Source: Oikopleura dioica
Lineage: Eukaryota > Chordata > Appendicularia > Copelata > Oikopleuridae
NCBI GenBank assembly: GCA_907165135.1
Contig: OU015569.1
Coordinates: 3,162,001 to 3,226,000, forward strand
Direction: 5' to 3'
DNA: 64,000 nt
Shown here: positions 11,575-25,066 of the stretch, piece after piece
Position numbering within the stretch: the stretch's first letter is position 1
Layout: each line of letters starts with the position of its first letter
Made by a program: the position numbers and the translations under genes
The notes under the pieces: generated by a model
The model's input: the letters and a program-made list of their open reading frames with translations, nothing else
What the model was told of the DNA's origin: nothing
The model's database searches: none

Positions 11575-14500
11575 TCATCCAAGCTCGTGGCTTGGCGTGG
11601 AGGGGAGCAGTCCCCCACCACTGGTGCCTGCGTTGGGGGCTGCGGAGAAACGCGAGTGCGCGCCGATCTTGGGTGTCAGGTCGCCGTCTGAATAGCATTT
11701 TGAAAGAGGCTCCTCTTTCGACTTCTGCATATCGCCCCTACACTCACCAGAGATGACAGATTCAGTGCGCGCGCGTGGCTCCGAGGTCTTCTTGTAGCTC
11801 ACGGAGAAGATTGAGCTCGATTGAAGAGAGTTGGCAACGGAGCCGGACTCGGACTGGGTATCCGACACAAGCCGCCGCAGGGGCTCGCTTGTTGGGGAGG
11901 ACTTACGGACTCCGAGGGTTCGGCTCCGCATGAGGGGTGGAGAAGCTCAGTGCAGTACTTTTCGAAACTGTTGTTCGTCGGCAGCCGTAGCTTTCTGATC
12001 GTCTCCACCAAGTAGGAATTGCGATCTTCGAAGAAATGTCTAAAAAACGACTTCATTCCCTGGAAGCAACAAAAGCGCTCACCGATATCCATCAATTTTG
12101 CTCCTAAGAGCTCTGGCTGCGTTCACCGCCGTTTCACGCACTAGAACTCCAAGAACATCGCCAGAAACAATCATGTTGTCTGTCAGCGGACCAAAGAAGG
12201 GCAAGTTCTCCTTTTGAATGATTCTAATGCGGAAGAAGTTGTCCTTGGAAAGTGGGTAGATGCAAATGACAACGTCAGCGAATTCAGACGAAATTATTGA
12301 TGTACGGTACTCGCGCCAGTGCTCAGACCAGATTATTTGCACGTTGTCGTTGCCAATATGACGCACTTGATAAAGAGAGGCTGAGTTAAGATTTTAATAG
12401 GCGCGTACCTTTTATATGGGCAGGCTCTTCGTGGTTGAACATGGTCGAAACATGATACATTAATTCTAAAGACGAGTCGGCGTAATAAATCGAAGAGAAG
12501 CCCGTGCTCCCGTTGTCTTGGAGGCCTCCCATGTACCCTCGATGGTTAGACAGCTCGATTTCCCAGCCCAAAGAGCGAACAAAGTTCTCAAATGCCCGCT
12601 ACAAAGGCCTTTAGCGCTATAATTTATGATAGAACTTACAGATCCAGCTTTGTTCGAAAGAATCGACTGTTTGTCCTCTTGGCCATTGCCGACATAAATG
12701 CAAGCGAACTTGTGATTCTCGCGGATTGGCCCTCGATTGTCGAGATTTTTTAACTCGCGCTTGAGACGCTCCACTTTATGGAGCAAGTCGACTTTTTGCC
12801 TCTTCTCCCACGTGAGAAAGCCCAGCTGCGAAAGCAGAAATCTAGAGCGCCAGAACGTATTGTCGATAATAGAAGCAGTCGACGGTTTTGGCTTGGCGTT
12901 GAAAAAATGCGAGTCTGTGAGGCGAAGACGCGGGCGCGACTGAAGCTCGACGATGAATTGTTCTTTGATGGTGTCGATGATTCGGTGCTCGAATTCCTCA
13001 CTAAAAGGAGCTTTCGAAGGCACAGTCAGAGGCACGTCGATTAGACATTCTTGAGACTTCGAGTTGATATAACGAAGCATTTGTTCTAGACGATCTTTGC
13101 ATCCAATCTGAATTAATTGTTGAGTAAATATGAACAAACCTAGAGACTTTTACCTGAAGGGGCGATTCACTAGTCGGCAAAGAAGTCTCAATATTCAGAA
13201 CACTTTCGTCCTCAAGCTGCTCATGATCCCCATATTGCCAGTAATCGGCCAGTGAATACGACTGATTCTCCTCTCGATTGTCCAGAAAGTCGCTAGTACT
13301 ATGTGTCTTTTCTAGCGAATCCGATCCAATGTAGTCTGAATCGCTAGCCAAGCTTTCCGTCCCTTTTTCTGAAGCGGTCCCTTCTTCTTTGTTTATTTCT
13401 TCTTTGACATCTATCTCGTTTTCTAGCGAGTCCAGAATCTGGCAACTCCAGGAGTGTTTTCCTGCGTGTGTTCTTGTTATTACTCGAACTAAAAAAGTGA
13501 TTAGAAAGACACAGAACTAAGAAGAATTACCTTTGTCTTCGAATTCAATCAAAGTCACAATACACCGCTCGTCGATTGAAATAAATTGACAGTTTTTACT
13601 GAAACGGCAAATAAAGATAAAAAAAGGATGGTATAATAAACTCACCTTTCTAGCAATTGGGTATCGTCAAGGTCAGTTCCGTCGCTATCTAGAATGGTGG
13701 AGGACATCAGAGTTGGGCCAAATTTAAGGGGAAAATGATTCAAATGAATGGTTATTCTGTCCAAGCAGCATTGAGCAGCTTGCTTGAATTTCTAAAAAAG
13801 TAAAAAAACATAAGAAGAATTGAGAAGGAAGGATTTACTTGATTGCCCCGTGGCTCATCAGTAGAGTTCTCGGCAGTCCACTCGTTGATGGGCGCGATGA
13901 TGGTGTTTGGATCGAAGAGGTCGGTTTGGAGTGCGGACAGGTCGAATTCAAAGGAAGTGGAGCGATCGCCCGTTGCGATCTTGAACGTTTTTACAATCAC
14001 TTCGAATATACAGGTTTCCTCGGTTAATTCCATATTGAGCGGCTCCAGAAGTGCGGCTAGAGGGATAAATTATTGTCATACTTCAGTTTTAGAGCTACCT
14101 GGCTCGATAGACAATGTCCATTCTGCAATCAAGAAAAGCAGAACTGTAAAAAGCCTGTTTTCCCGTAATCTCGTCGAATACTTCAACTAAAAAGAGCTTG
14201 CTTTTTTCGTCTCTTGGCTAATTTTACCATTAGATCGGATGTAATCAAGGGCAGGACGGTGAGAATCGTGCAGTACAAACTGCGACATAGCGAGAGAAGT
14301 TCTTTGTTGTATTTGACAAGAGTTCTGAGGCAGCTTACAGCGGCGACAGCGACATTTATGTCATCAGATCTTTTGATCGACATCAGGCAGATTGACAAGG
14401 CTAGAAAGAGTTAAAATAACTTTTATGGGCAGAAACCCCTACCTTTGGCAATATCAGGCAGAGAAGGGTCTGGCATAGTCAGTCGACTGACGAGCCAAAG

Positions 14501-17500
14501 AGAAAGGGATTGAAAAGCAACGCATCGAGAGTGGCCCGACGGATCAAATTGGCAAGAAGAAATGATAAACTCGCCAATTCGTCGCTGGTACTCTTCATCG
14601 TCTCTAGTTACAAAGATGAGGGATTGAACCAGTTGCTGTGCTTCCACGCGTGGGCAACCATCGTCAAGATCGGAGGATTTGGCAATTTTTTCACAAGCGT
14701 CGAGAAAGTGCGGAATGAGCACTTGAGAGCCAGGAAGATTTCGGGAAAAGAATCCACCGCCGCAGCTTTTGACAGCTTTGTAGGTGAACTCGAGATTGTC
14801 AGTTTGGACTAGAGACCAGCGTAGCAAGCGATAGAACTGGCAAACCATGTGCGTATCCAGCTCATAGTCGTTGTAGATATTGACGATGAACTGGCGGCAA
14901 ATGAGCTCCAGAGCGAGTGACTGACCATCTTGGAAACGAGAGTCGAGTTGAAATGCACCAAGACACCAGGGAACGAATAAGTAAAGCGGAGGAACTAGCT
15001 CGGGTGGCTCTGGCGTCTCAGTGTTCGTCACTGAAACTGCAAGGTTATTGCGCACCTTATACAAAATCTCCCATTGCTTGTGCAGGTAGCCAAAGACGCG
15101 TGCGTGAATCTCTGGATTTTCGATTTTATTCACATCCCCAAGTACACCGAGAATCCGCTTCCACAAAACATAGGCGACATCCGCTGACCAGCCAGTCTTT
15201 CGACCACCAGCCATGACAGTTGTGTCCTCATCGATGTCCGTAAACTCATCTGGCAGTTCTGGATTAACATCGTTGCGGATGATGATCGAGTTCGTGTCGT
15301 AAGGGCCAAATCCCATGTCGGATTCCGAGCGCGCGAATGTTGAGTTACCCGTTTTATTTCCAAAAACCATCGGCGGTGTTTCATCAAAACTTTCAGACAC
15401 ATGATCCTGGTGATTAATCGCAGGATTCCAATCTTGGGTGAGCGAAGCAGTCTCCGACTCACCACCATCAGTGTTGTTGAATCTGGCAGAAAACGACTCG
15501 CTGTCACCAGTCTTTGGCCCTTTGAAAGAACCACCTGAGCGGGTTCGGTACCGCAGGCTACCGTTTTCGCCAGTTTTGAAAAGCTCGGCATCCGAGTGAG
15601 CTCGTTTTATCCTCGAGTCAGCTTCCTGTCCAGCATTTTGTCCATCAAGTTGCGATTTCGAGAAAAACTTCGGGTCGCGGATTGACGCCCCATCTGGCGC
15701 GGAAATTGGCGATGCTAGCTGATGCCCTGCCGCTCCTTGCTGAGCCGTGTTTTGTTGCGTTTCTTTTGGAGCTTCTGCTGGCCTTCGCTTACCTCGTCTT
15801 CTAGCACCAGAGCGGTCGAGGGGAAGTGCGTCGATGTCGAGGTTGTAAACATGTTGAATGAGCATGTTGGACACGACCTCCATCGTTTTGGCCCATTCCG
15901 TGATGAGCACTGACAAATGCGTCATTTCCTTGCTCAGCATCAGCATGTCGTTCCATAGTTCTGAAGAAACAGCAGCGTACAAAGACGCCTTGATCCACGC
16001 GACGATTAGTGTCTGAATCAACGGCTGCGTTACACTGCTGGATAATGCACCATTTGGCGAATCTGCGTTGTTCAAATGGGCACGAGTGATGTGCACGAGA
16101 ATAATAAGCAGTTGATTCCACGTGTCGTCATTCATCTCCAAGTGCATAATTATCGAGCGGTACTGATTGATGACGTCTTTGCAAGTGCACGAGTGCATTT
16201 CGATCATGTCAGGTTTTGGGTTCAGAAGGAAGACATACGACGAGTTGACGATGAAGGATTGTAACGCCGCCTGGTCGCCAGCACGAACGATGTCTTCTGG
16301 CGAGCCATCGTACTTTGGCTCCTCGCACCAAACCGGTTTGACACAAGGAGGCTGCCGTCCTTCGTTCGCGTTCAGCCACATGCTGAAGGCTTTGATCACC
16401 ACTCCCGCCGGGCTAATCGCCTTTTCTTTGTCATAAATACAATCGTCCACCTTGACAAAGGGTAGAAGAAACGCCTGGCGGAAGATTTCATGCACTAAAT
16501 TTACGTTTTCGCGGTTCGAAAACACCGTAGCGCGGATAATCTTGCCGTGTCTTCTGTGCTCTTCTTCGGACTCGAACGAAGATGAAACGCTTTCCTTGTC
16601 GTTTTCAGTTGTAGACGAGTTGTTTTCATGACTGCTGAGCTCGTCGGTTTCGTCAAGCGTTTCCATTTGCCCCTTGCTCTGTCGGGTCTTTTTCGGCGTG
16701 TTTTCGCTCTCCGGAACATCGATGCAGTACTGAACGAGCCACTGGATAAAAGCGACACGAGCTGGGAGAAGATCGTCTTTTGCCGAAATAGCCGAATCCA
16801 CAGAGCCCGTGTCGTCGATATATTTCACGTAGTCGTGCTGCTGTGGAATTGTTAGATGAAGCTGCAAGGATGTATTATAAATATCCGTGGATAGGTCCAA
16901 ATCGGTAAAGATATTCTGGAGATAGTATTCCTTGAACATGTCCCACATGAATTCAAAGCCTCGTTTCTCCAGCTTCTTGTCCTTCCACTTGAAAGCAGCG
17001 GAGTAAGTGGCCATCGTACCGATCACTGTCTGTGTGAAGATCTTTATCAGGTACCAGTTTTGATCCTGACTTTCTTTTACTTCGGGTGGGACGATCGGCT
17101 GTATCGGAACAGGAGTGATGATGCCTCCTACGTTTTCGTTGATCAACGAAGATAGTGTATGGCTTCGGCCATCGGAGCCCTTTGGACTAGGCATTCCGGG
17201 GATAAGGCTAGCATAGATCATTCTCGCATGCTCGCCAGCGTTGTCCTGCAACGCTTGAAACCACTGGAGAAAGATCTCCGTCCCTCGAATTCGCGTGTGA
17301 AGACAATTCTCAGGGTGGATCAAACGCTTGACAACGTCCAGGATTGAGTTGTACTGCCAGCGTTGGTTGATCTTGTCTGGCATTAAAAAGATCATCTCCT
17401 CGAGGACCCAAATGATTTGCTCGAGCTCTTCCTGCCCTCGCCGACCAGTTTGACCCCGGAGCTTTTGCTCCGTGATGAGAAAGTTTTCATAAAAGACATA

Positions 17501-17723
17501 GAAGAAGTGCGTGTCAAATTGATAGAATATCGTCTAGAACAACAAGTTAGACGTAATGAGTTAGTGAAGGACGAACCTGATGGTCTGCTACCTGAGTGGC
17601 ATTTTCAATGATATGGCGGAGGTTTGCAAGGCGCTTGTCCGGATCGCGCTTCGGGTCGAGGAGCTTCTGTATTGACTTGCGAACTCCATCACTCCCCTTT
17701 TTGTTGCCTCGAATGTTAAACAT
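11575..17723 (-). CDS. RALGAPA: Ral GTPase-activating protein catalytic alpha subunit
   Basis: The start MFNIRGNKKGSDGVRKSIQK at 17723 matches the family N-terminus. The large exon 17395-14423 covers the helical-repeat region (PDKINQRWQYNSI, TEIFRQAFLLPF, TGWSADVAYVLWKRILGVLGDV). Further exons run through 14398-12386 (LGWEIELSNHRGYMGGLQ). The RapGAP domain is at about 12580-12080, with RHIGNDNVQIIWSEH carrying the Asn-thumb region and then PFFGPLTDNMIVSGDVL. A Ser-rich tail ends at 11575. The protein pairs with RALGAPB and hydrolyses Ral-GTP, restraining RalA/B in trafficking and mTORC1 signalling. A Ser/Thr/Arg-rich linker (about 15700-15300) is the expected phospho-regulatory region. Not every small intron was phase-checked. 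Confidence 0.93.
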
Positions 17724-17998
17724 GTATGGCAGTAAGTCAAGTAGCTACAGAAAGTACTACTGGCTATAATCAGCGATCAAACTCGTCCCGACCCATCAAA
17801 CTCAACAATTTTCCTGCGAAAATGGTAAAAATCAAAGAATTCGACAAGGAAAGAATAAAATCAAGCATGTTACATGTATTGGTCCTTTTTCGGAAGTTTG
17901 GACAAAGAAAGAAAGAGAAACAGATAGGGCAATGAGAAGGAGCAAGTAATGAGTGAGAAAGAGAGATTATTCACAATGTTAGATCACGTGTCAGAATT

Positions 17999-20516
17999 TT
18001 ATCTGACTTTTTTGGGTCTTCCAATTTTTGAAGATTTTTTTCTTTTCGTTGATTTTTTCTTGGTTAGGTCGATTTCAGTACAGTCTTTTACTGGCAAGGC
18101 CGGATTGTCTTCTGGGTCTTCTATGTCGGGAGCTACTGGAATATAAATGCAACCGTCGTCTAATAACAACAGTTAGGAATAGTAACTAAAAGTGAATTAC
18201 CGAAATCTTCTTCGTCGCTGGAGAAAAAGGCTTCGATCTTTTCGACTTTTTCAACGTCGATTTCGATGTCTTGATAAAGCACATCTTCATCTGGAGGAAG
18301 AGATTTATCCTCGTCTTCTTCGTCGAATTCGGATTCTCTGAATTGATTTTAGAAATGAGAAAGGTAGAAGGAGGTTACTTTTCAACGTATTCGACGTTTT
18401 CATCGAGCTCTGTGAATTCAGGAGCAAAGGCGGACCAGTTTTCGACTTGATTTCTCGACCACACGGTCATCATACAATTCGAAACTGAAACAACGATGGG
18501 CCGCACCGGATGCCAGACAAGATCTAGCAATTGCTCTCCTCGAGTTCCCTGAAAGTTGGTAAAAGGATTTAGTAAAACCGGCGCCTGTGTTACATAATTG
18601 GCAGCGTCTATTTACCTCGAGAATTTTGACTAAATTCGTGTTTCCCGATTTGATCTCGCGTTCTTTTTCCCAAATGTAAATCTGGTGTTGCTTCGCGCTT
18701 CCCGCGCACACAAACATTCCATCGCCCGAGAAAACGCATGTCTTCCACAGCGTTCTGTTCACGAGATCCTGTAGCCGTTGAATAGGCTCAATCGTTGATA
18801 CGCAAGGTGGTTTCCCCTCGGGGATCGAGTAGTCGCTAATTATTTTCGAGCTTCAAAGATGCATGTTATCGCTACTAAAGGGCGGCAATTATAGATTTAC
18901 CTGTCATAAACACGAATAACTCGATCGACGGAGTTCACCAGAAAATGCGCGCCTTTTCATTGGGTCTTTAATCTTTCTTAAATCCACCTTTTCGCGTCTT
19001 AATTACAAGAGTAATTAGCTACTCGTTTTTATTAATAATTCGACCCTTACTTTCCGCGCGAATTTGATGTCCTTGACACCTTGGGACGTGTTGCCGACTT
19101 TGAACGCTTTGAGCAGCTTGTACTTCTTCGCGCAAATGATGAAGACTTTGCCCTTCGAGTTGCCAGCGTAAATGCATCTTCCGCGACGATCAAAGGCTGC
19201 GCAAACGCTCATGTCTCCATCCTCGACGCAGGGAAGAGAAATTCGCTCACCGCTTGTTTCTTTTTACGCGTTCGAAAATTGAAGACAACGAAGAATTATT
19301 TTCGGAAATTTTGAAGTCTCTTTCGATTTATTAGATTTACAAAAATTATAAAATCATGGCAATGCAAATAATTGCTATCAAAGAAATGACAAAGCAGATG
19401 CAGGGAAGCATGATGCGCGTGAATAACGAAGAGTTAAAGCTGTCTGCTAGACGCCAGTCACAAATGATCCAAAAGGAGCTTCGAAAAAGAGGATCACTAG
19501 GCAAAAATTGGAACCCAGAATACCTGAATAAGACGACAAAAAGGAAGAGAAGGGAAAATGTAAATATTTTCGTCCAGATTGTGTATTTTTTGCTAAAAGT
19601 AAGATAAAAAATATGGGCGAGTAGTAGGAGGGCCATATTTACCGATGTGTTACAAAATCATCGTCTGAAATTGGTGAAAGCAAGCTCCGCTTTTTCTGGC
19701 TCATTATTACACTGTTCCTACAATCAGGCGGCTTCGAATCTGAGTTCGTTGAAGAATTCTTGAAAGAAGAATCATTCAAGATTTTGTCATGATTCCCGAT
19801 CGAGTTGGAACTGGCCCCTTCGCAGTTCTCTGTCAATGAGGGAATCATTCTGTCAAACACCTCTACTGTAGTGATATTTTATTCCTATCGAGATCGGCTA
19901 TTGCTTTTCTATCGAAAACGAAGAAAAAAATCGGATCGATATTCATTAAGAAGGCAAAGAAACGACGCACGTCCTAGGGGAATATCTCCCCGATATGAGT
20001 AGATTGAGCGTAGTTTTTTTATTATGAAATTATTGGTTTCTTTCCCGGTTGGAATATTTCTTTAAAGGTTTTCTTATTTAAAATGTGGCTTTTGGAACGC
20101 GTGGCTAGAATAATCGGAGGTAATTTCATCGGGCAAACGAGTAGTTGCTTGTCATTTCGTGGGTTGAAACAAGCGGATTGAACGGGCCCAGGAAATCGAA
20201 AACTGTACTCGGCCTCGTTGGTGAGCACATTCCAAATAGCGACGGTGTGATCTGTTCCCGCCGTGACAAGCTTGTTCCCTTTGCGATTCCAGCCCACTGA
20301 ACAAATGGAAGAAGTGTGCGCGAGAATAACTTTCGCCGTCCGTCTCGTCAGAAAGTCCCAAATGACAATTCGCCCATCGTTGCAGCCCGTGGCGAGAAGA
20401 CTTCCTCGACGATTGAAGCTCGCGGCGAGAGTGTTGTTCGTCGAGTCTAAGACTCCGTCGAACTCTTCTGGATAAGTGTAGTTTTGCCCATACGCTTCCA
20501 ATAGCTCCAAGTTCAT
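17999..20516 (-). CDS. RBBP5: RBBP5, WD40 subunit of COMPASS/MLL H3K4 methyltransferases
   Basis: ATG 20516 gives MNLELLEAYGQNY. The first exon (20516-20099) contains GCNDGRIVIWDFLTRR and FRFPGPVQSACFNPR. An 839-bp intron (20098-19260; donor GTTCCA, acceptor AAAAG) joins in phase to ISLPCVEDGDMSVCAAFDRRG. Later exons: 19259-19051, 18952-18901, 18850-18616 (WEKEREIKSGNTNLVKIL), 18548-18379 (NQVENWSAFAPEF), about 18339-18200 (acidic, FFSSDEEDF), and the last to 17999 (basic tail KKKSTKRKKSSKIGRPKK). Acidic activation segment and WD40 propeller match human RBBP5. Acts in the nucleus with WDR5, ASH2L and DPY30. The long intron is exceptional for this window and may host another gene. Confidence 0.92.
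19346..19848 (-). CDS. Possible membrane-protein gene nested in the RBBP5 intron (3' part)
   Basis: Inside the long RBBP5 intron, same strand, two exons (about 19848-19643 and 19592-19346) are joined by a good GTAAAT..TTACTTTTAG intron with matching phase. The encoded product is hydrophilic and Ser/Asn-rich (SSFKNSSTNSDSK, SQKKRSLLSPISDDDF), followed by two hydrophobic segments (FTFSLLFLFVVLF and ICFVISLIAIICIAMIL at the C-terminus). Short hydrophilic stem plus C-terminal membrane helices recalls nuclear-envelope or tail-anchored proteins, but no family is recognised. Its 5' end is unresolved; ATG 19848 may be internal. The opposite strand holds a competing basic ORF (19356-19607). It could instead be alternative RBBP5 exon sequence. 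Confidence 0.35.
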
Positions 20517-20679
20517 TTCATTCAAGAAAAACCCTAAAATAAAACTATAATATCAGATATCAATGTCTAGTTATTTTCCCGTGTTCGTGAAGAAATACAT
20601 GAGTTTTAATACAAGTCGTGGAGCAGGGAGTAGTAATGAGTGGGAACTTTGCAGAAATATTGAAAGAAAAAAGGGGAAA

Positions 20680-21868
20680 TTAGATAAAATCGCCGCCGAA
20701 AGGGTCGCCAAATCGTCCCCGTCCACCTCTTCTCGGGCCTCCTCTGGGGAAGTGATTTCCTGGGAAATCTGGAGCGTCAGGATCTCGACGGCCAAACATA
20801 TCCGGATCTTGAAAGGCTCCTGGTGCAAAAGGGGGGTCCCCGCGAATCGGGCCGATTCCGCCCGGCATCGGCATTCCTGGTCGCAAATCGTAGTCGCCTC
20901 CGATCATTCCTGGAACTCCTGGGAATCGAGGCGCGGGGAACAATGGATCGGGGAAAATCGGCCGAGGAGGAACTTGGATATTCGGCTCCGATTGAGTTCC
21001 ACGTGGTCTAGCTGCGGACTTGTCCCGTTGGTAAGATAGTCCGTACAATTTTCGCCATGATGCTTCGTCCAACCCAATTGTGGTGAAATTTTTAAAGTAG
21101 AGTCTTTTCCATAGACTTTCATCGCTTCCCACTTTTTGCAGTCGCTTGCACGTGGCACTGAGTCTCACAAGGCTTTTAGCATCGAGACGGGCACAGATAT
21201 CAAGGAGGATTTCGTCCGGAAGGGCGAGAAATCCTTTCGCTAGTCCACTCAACTCTTTGAACTTTAAAACAACTTTGGGGAGTATTTCTGTCAGCTTCTC
21301 CTTCTCGTCTTCAGAATTGGCGACAAACGATTCGGTGAAAACTGTAGCTTCGTATGTTCCGATTAAATTTACGACGTAAATTGTAGATGAAGGAATGTCG
21401 CTTTTGATGAAGTTCATTTTTGCTCCTGGAATCGGGCCATAACTGTACGTTTTTTGCCCGCTTGTGTCGACTGAATATTAATGTAGAAAATTGAATATAA
21501 AAGCATTTTGGTTACCATCTAGTCGAAACTTTAGTAGACTGAAAATATCGCCAAGAGGGGGAGGAGTGGAAATAGAAGCAACTAGATGAACTCGAATTCT
21601 GTCACCAGCGACGATTCCATGATCAGAAAAAGCTCCACTTAGAGGCAACATATCGGTCCCGTTTAGTGAAAGATCGAAATGATTCTCGGAAGCTGCTTCT
21701 CCAGAGATATCTTTTTCACGTAATAATCAAGATGCTCTTGGTTTAATGTTTGATTTAAATAATCCTTATTAACGTTCCTGCTGAAATTTTCGAGCGAAGA
21801 TCAGTTAGATCCGTTGCTTCCAAAGAAGTGTTTATATTTAGCAAGGGCTCTTTTATCCGAAGACGCAT
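20680..21868 (-). CDS. FBXO7: F-box only protein 7 (Ubl, F-box, Pro-rich tail)
   Basis: ATG 21868 begins MRLRIKEPLL, the family-typical start of the N-terminal ubiquitin-like fold, which includes SDHGIVAGDRIRVHL. A PI31-type FP region follows (GTYEATVFTESF). The F-box is at about 21240-21110 (LALPDEILLDICARLDAKSL, LSATCKRLQ, LWKRLYFKNF). The C-terminal Pro/Gly/Arg-rich region has FPGVPGMIGGDYDLRP, a hallmark shared with vertebrate FBXO7. The product is an SCF ubiquitin-ligase adaptor; relatives act on the proteasome and in mitophagy. The first intron fits phase best as AG|GAACGT..AAAAG, a GA-AG intron. The RBBP5 start lies 164 bp downstream on the same strand. Confidence 0.88.
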
Positions 21869-22054
21869 TATTTTCTTAAGAAAATGATCTTTATCAATTG
21901 GTTGAACATTTTATTCAAATTTTGAAAAAAACTGATAATTGATAATTGAACTATCTGGAGGTTTTCTGGATGTTTCAGTTTGGCAGTATTTGTAGGATAC
22001 TGTACAGTAGTGATGGCAGCGAGTGTAGCCTCCATGAGGTTATTTTCGGCGATT

Positions 22055-25000
22055 TTAGAGCGATAGTCTTTTCATTTTACTAGCGGGAAGTGCATTTGTG
22101 CACGCTTCGATGAGCAAATTTCGTTTTCGATCTACGAATTCCACAATTGCTGCATCCTCCTCTTTTCCATTTTTCTTTTTTTGCGCCATTTCTTCCATCA
22201 GCTCCACCGAGTTGCGCCATGTTTCGTCGTCCAGCTGAGCCGTTGCAAGCGCCAGTTCCACTTCTTCCTTCTCCTTAATTCAATTGTTTCGATAAGGCTC
22301 TTATCGTAGAGTTTATACCTCATTTAGCTCGATTGCGCGGTGGATAACACCTTCTTCGAAGCCCGCTAATTTGGCGATTTCAATTCCATAACTCTGCGCA
22401 CAGGGGCCTTCGGAGACTTTGTACAAGTGTGTGATTTTCCCATCACGGACGAAGACAGAAGTGTGCATGTTGAAAACACCTTCGCAGCGAAATGCAAGGC
22501 TAGCCATTTCGTGGTAGTGGGTCGCGTAGAACGTCAATGATTTTATTTCTAGATGTTTTAATTTTACGAAGGGTCTAGCTTTACTAACTGGTAGCAATGT
22601 GCTCCGAAATCGCATACGCCAATCCGAAACCGTCCCAGGTGCTGGTTCCTCGCCCAAGTTCGTCAATAAGCAACAGCGAACGCTCTAAATAGAACTGAGG
22701 TTATAAGAAAAATACCATTATTTCTCTTAAACCTATCCTACTTATACAATTCGACATTTTCATGGTTTAAATCCGATATAATTTTCGTTGTTTTAAAAGC
22801 GCTACAAACCTGTGGCGTAGCGGAAGATTGCTTCTGTTTCGATCATTTCGTGCTGAAAAGTCGAGATGCCTCGTTGTAGATTATCTCCAGCCCCGATTCG
22901 GGCGATGATTGTGTCTACTATTGGCAGTCGAGCACTAGCTGGAAAAAGGTTCAAAGAGTGTCTCACTTACTAGATCATAAAAAGAGACAATGAAACCATT
23001 CCTGCAGGAACAAATGACCCCATTTGCGCAAGGAGGCAACAAAGACCAACGCTACGTAGAAACGTTGACTTCCCGCCCATATTTGGGCCGGTTAACAGCA
23101 TCAATCGTCGACTCTCACTCATTGCCACATCGTTTGGTACGCATTCCGCTAGTTGGCTTTCCAAAATCGGGTGGCGGAGTTCCTCAATTTCCATTTCTTT
23201 CTCTTTCACAAACTCAGGTTTCGCCCATGGTTCGCTCGCCGCCAGCGCAGAATGAGCAAGAGCCAGGAGAGCATCCAATGATCCAGTGACATCTCCGATT
23301 TGTAGCAGATACTTAGTGTAGCTCAATACAATGCCCATCATTCTTTGGACAATATCGCGAGTTAGTTCTTGGACGATGACGTTAAACTCATTGAATTCAT
23401 CGGACAAGGCTTGAAGACGTCCACTCGTGAAGGTGATTGCGCCTTTGGTGGTTGAAACACGACTGTATCGACCCTTTTTCTCCGCGGATGAAACCGCCTT
23501 GTCGTTTTTGTTTGTAACCCGGAAAACCTTTCCTCCGATTGTGACAGGAGCGTCGACGATGCTCACTTCGGAGATCGCCAAGTCTAGATCTTCAGCTGCA
23601 TCTCCGACGAGTTCATTCATTCTGGACACGACTTCGTCCGCCTTTTCAACTTGCTCATCGAGCTCTCCGCTGATGCCTCGTTTAATTGACAATGAATGAC
23701 GGCCCATGTCGATGTGGCTTTCGAATAGCAGAATCAGTTTTTGAATTTTGCCATCGACGATGTTCAGCGGCGAGAGAATTCTAGAGTAAAGACAAATTAA
23801 CGTCTTCTGCTCAAGGAAAGTAACTTACGGTTCAAAGATCGGATCCTCTGCTTCTTTCATTATTTCGATGATCGCAGGAACTCTCTTGCACAAATCGTGA
23901 ATGCGACAAAAGCTGCGCAGAGTCGCCTTCGCATTTATCCCCTTTGCCGATTCCGTCTGCTTCATTTTGAACGCGATGCGAGTAATGTCCGGTATACCCT
24001 TCAAGGCGACGGAAGAAAGGCGTTCTCGTACATCTCCGTTTTCGATGAAAGCGGCGACGATATTCTGGCGCTCAAGAATCGACTCTTCGAGCATAAGCGG
24101 CTGAGTTATCCACTGACGAACGCGGCGTATTCCATGCGGCGTGGCGCAGTGCATCGACAAAATTGAAAACAAGCTCTTCTCTGTATCAGAACAAAGATGA
24201 AGATTTTCGAAAATCGAGGAGTCCAGTCGCATCGTATTCGCCATGTTCAACGGGCTGACTTTGAAGAGCAATGGGCCGCTACTGCCACTTCCCATGTTCA
24301 AAAACTGCACCGCCGCGTGGAAGCAACCCATTTGCTCGCCATCATTGATCATTGAGCCTTTCGCAAAGAGAGATTTGCAATCTTCAGACTTTGGCTGCTC
24401 GAAATTTGATTTGGGAACTTTGGTGATCATTGCGCGGCAACGCTCGGCGATCCGCTCGAGTTTTGGATTCGAAGAAGTGACGAGGACTTCTTTAACTTGC
24501 GACTGGATAAAGATCGACTCCAAATTGGACAGTTTTGGATCATCATCAAGCGTCGCAACTTCTACTTCTCTGGCTTCGCCGTCCACGATGGCGAGAGAGT
24601 AGCGTTCTCCTTTGAGTTGCAAGCCCATGATTTTCGTTGACGGAATGTAGGAGTCACCCGAGGGATCGAAGATGAAATGCTCGACGCAGGAGAGATTCCC
24701 TGGCGATCCATAGTTGACCTCCCACTCCTCATCTCGTCCTTCCTCTTCGCCTCGCTCATATATCTCCACTCGATATCCACGGATGAAAACGAGCTCCTTG
24801 AGAAGCATGCGAAGCTGGATCAAGTTCATCATCGCCCACGGCATGTTGGTCGTATTCGCTTCTGTTTTTGCCTTGACGATGCTGTTTTCATTCTGCAGTA
24901 TTTCTACCATATGTCGTGTGTCATCCGCATGGACGGTGAAATGGCCCATGCTATCCATGCGAAAGACCCGAATGCAGTTTGCTTGCTTTTCTGGCAAGCT

Positions 25001-25066
25001 ATTCCAGAACTCTTTGAAGTGCTGACCGTTCACGCCTTTCAGCTGCGATTTGTAGTCTTTCGACAT
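22055..25066 (-). CDS. MSH2: DNA mismatch repair protein MSH2
   Basis: Six exons (25066-23829, 23780-23002, 22938-22810, 22684-22589, 22548-22319, 22273-22055) sum to 2691 nt, 896 aa, all phases consistent. N-terminal connector and lever regions precede the ATPase: Walker [11 protein letters not shown] (exon 2), then [29 protein letters not shown], Walker [19 protein letters not shown], and the H-motif ATHYHEM. A C-terminal helical dimerisation region ends KMKRLSL. MSH2 pairs with MSH6 or MSH3 to recognise mismatches and loops. Intron 2 (23001-22939) only fits as GA-AG: GCAG|GAATGG..TTTCCAG restores FVPAASARLP, whereas GT donors break the frame. MSH2 faces a divergent gene across 384 bp. Confidence 0.95.

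Noticed and set aside
19356-19607. Basic 83-aa plus-strand ORF in the RBBP5 intron
   Set aside because: No family match; overlaps the minus-strand exons with better splice sites. Left only as an alternative in the nested-gene entry.
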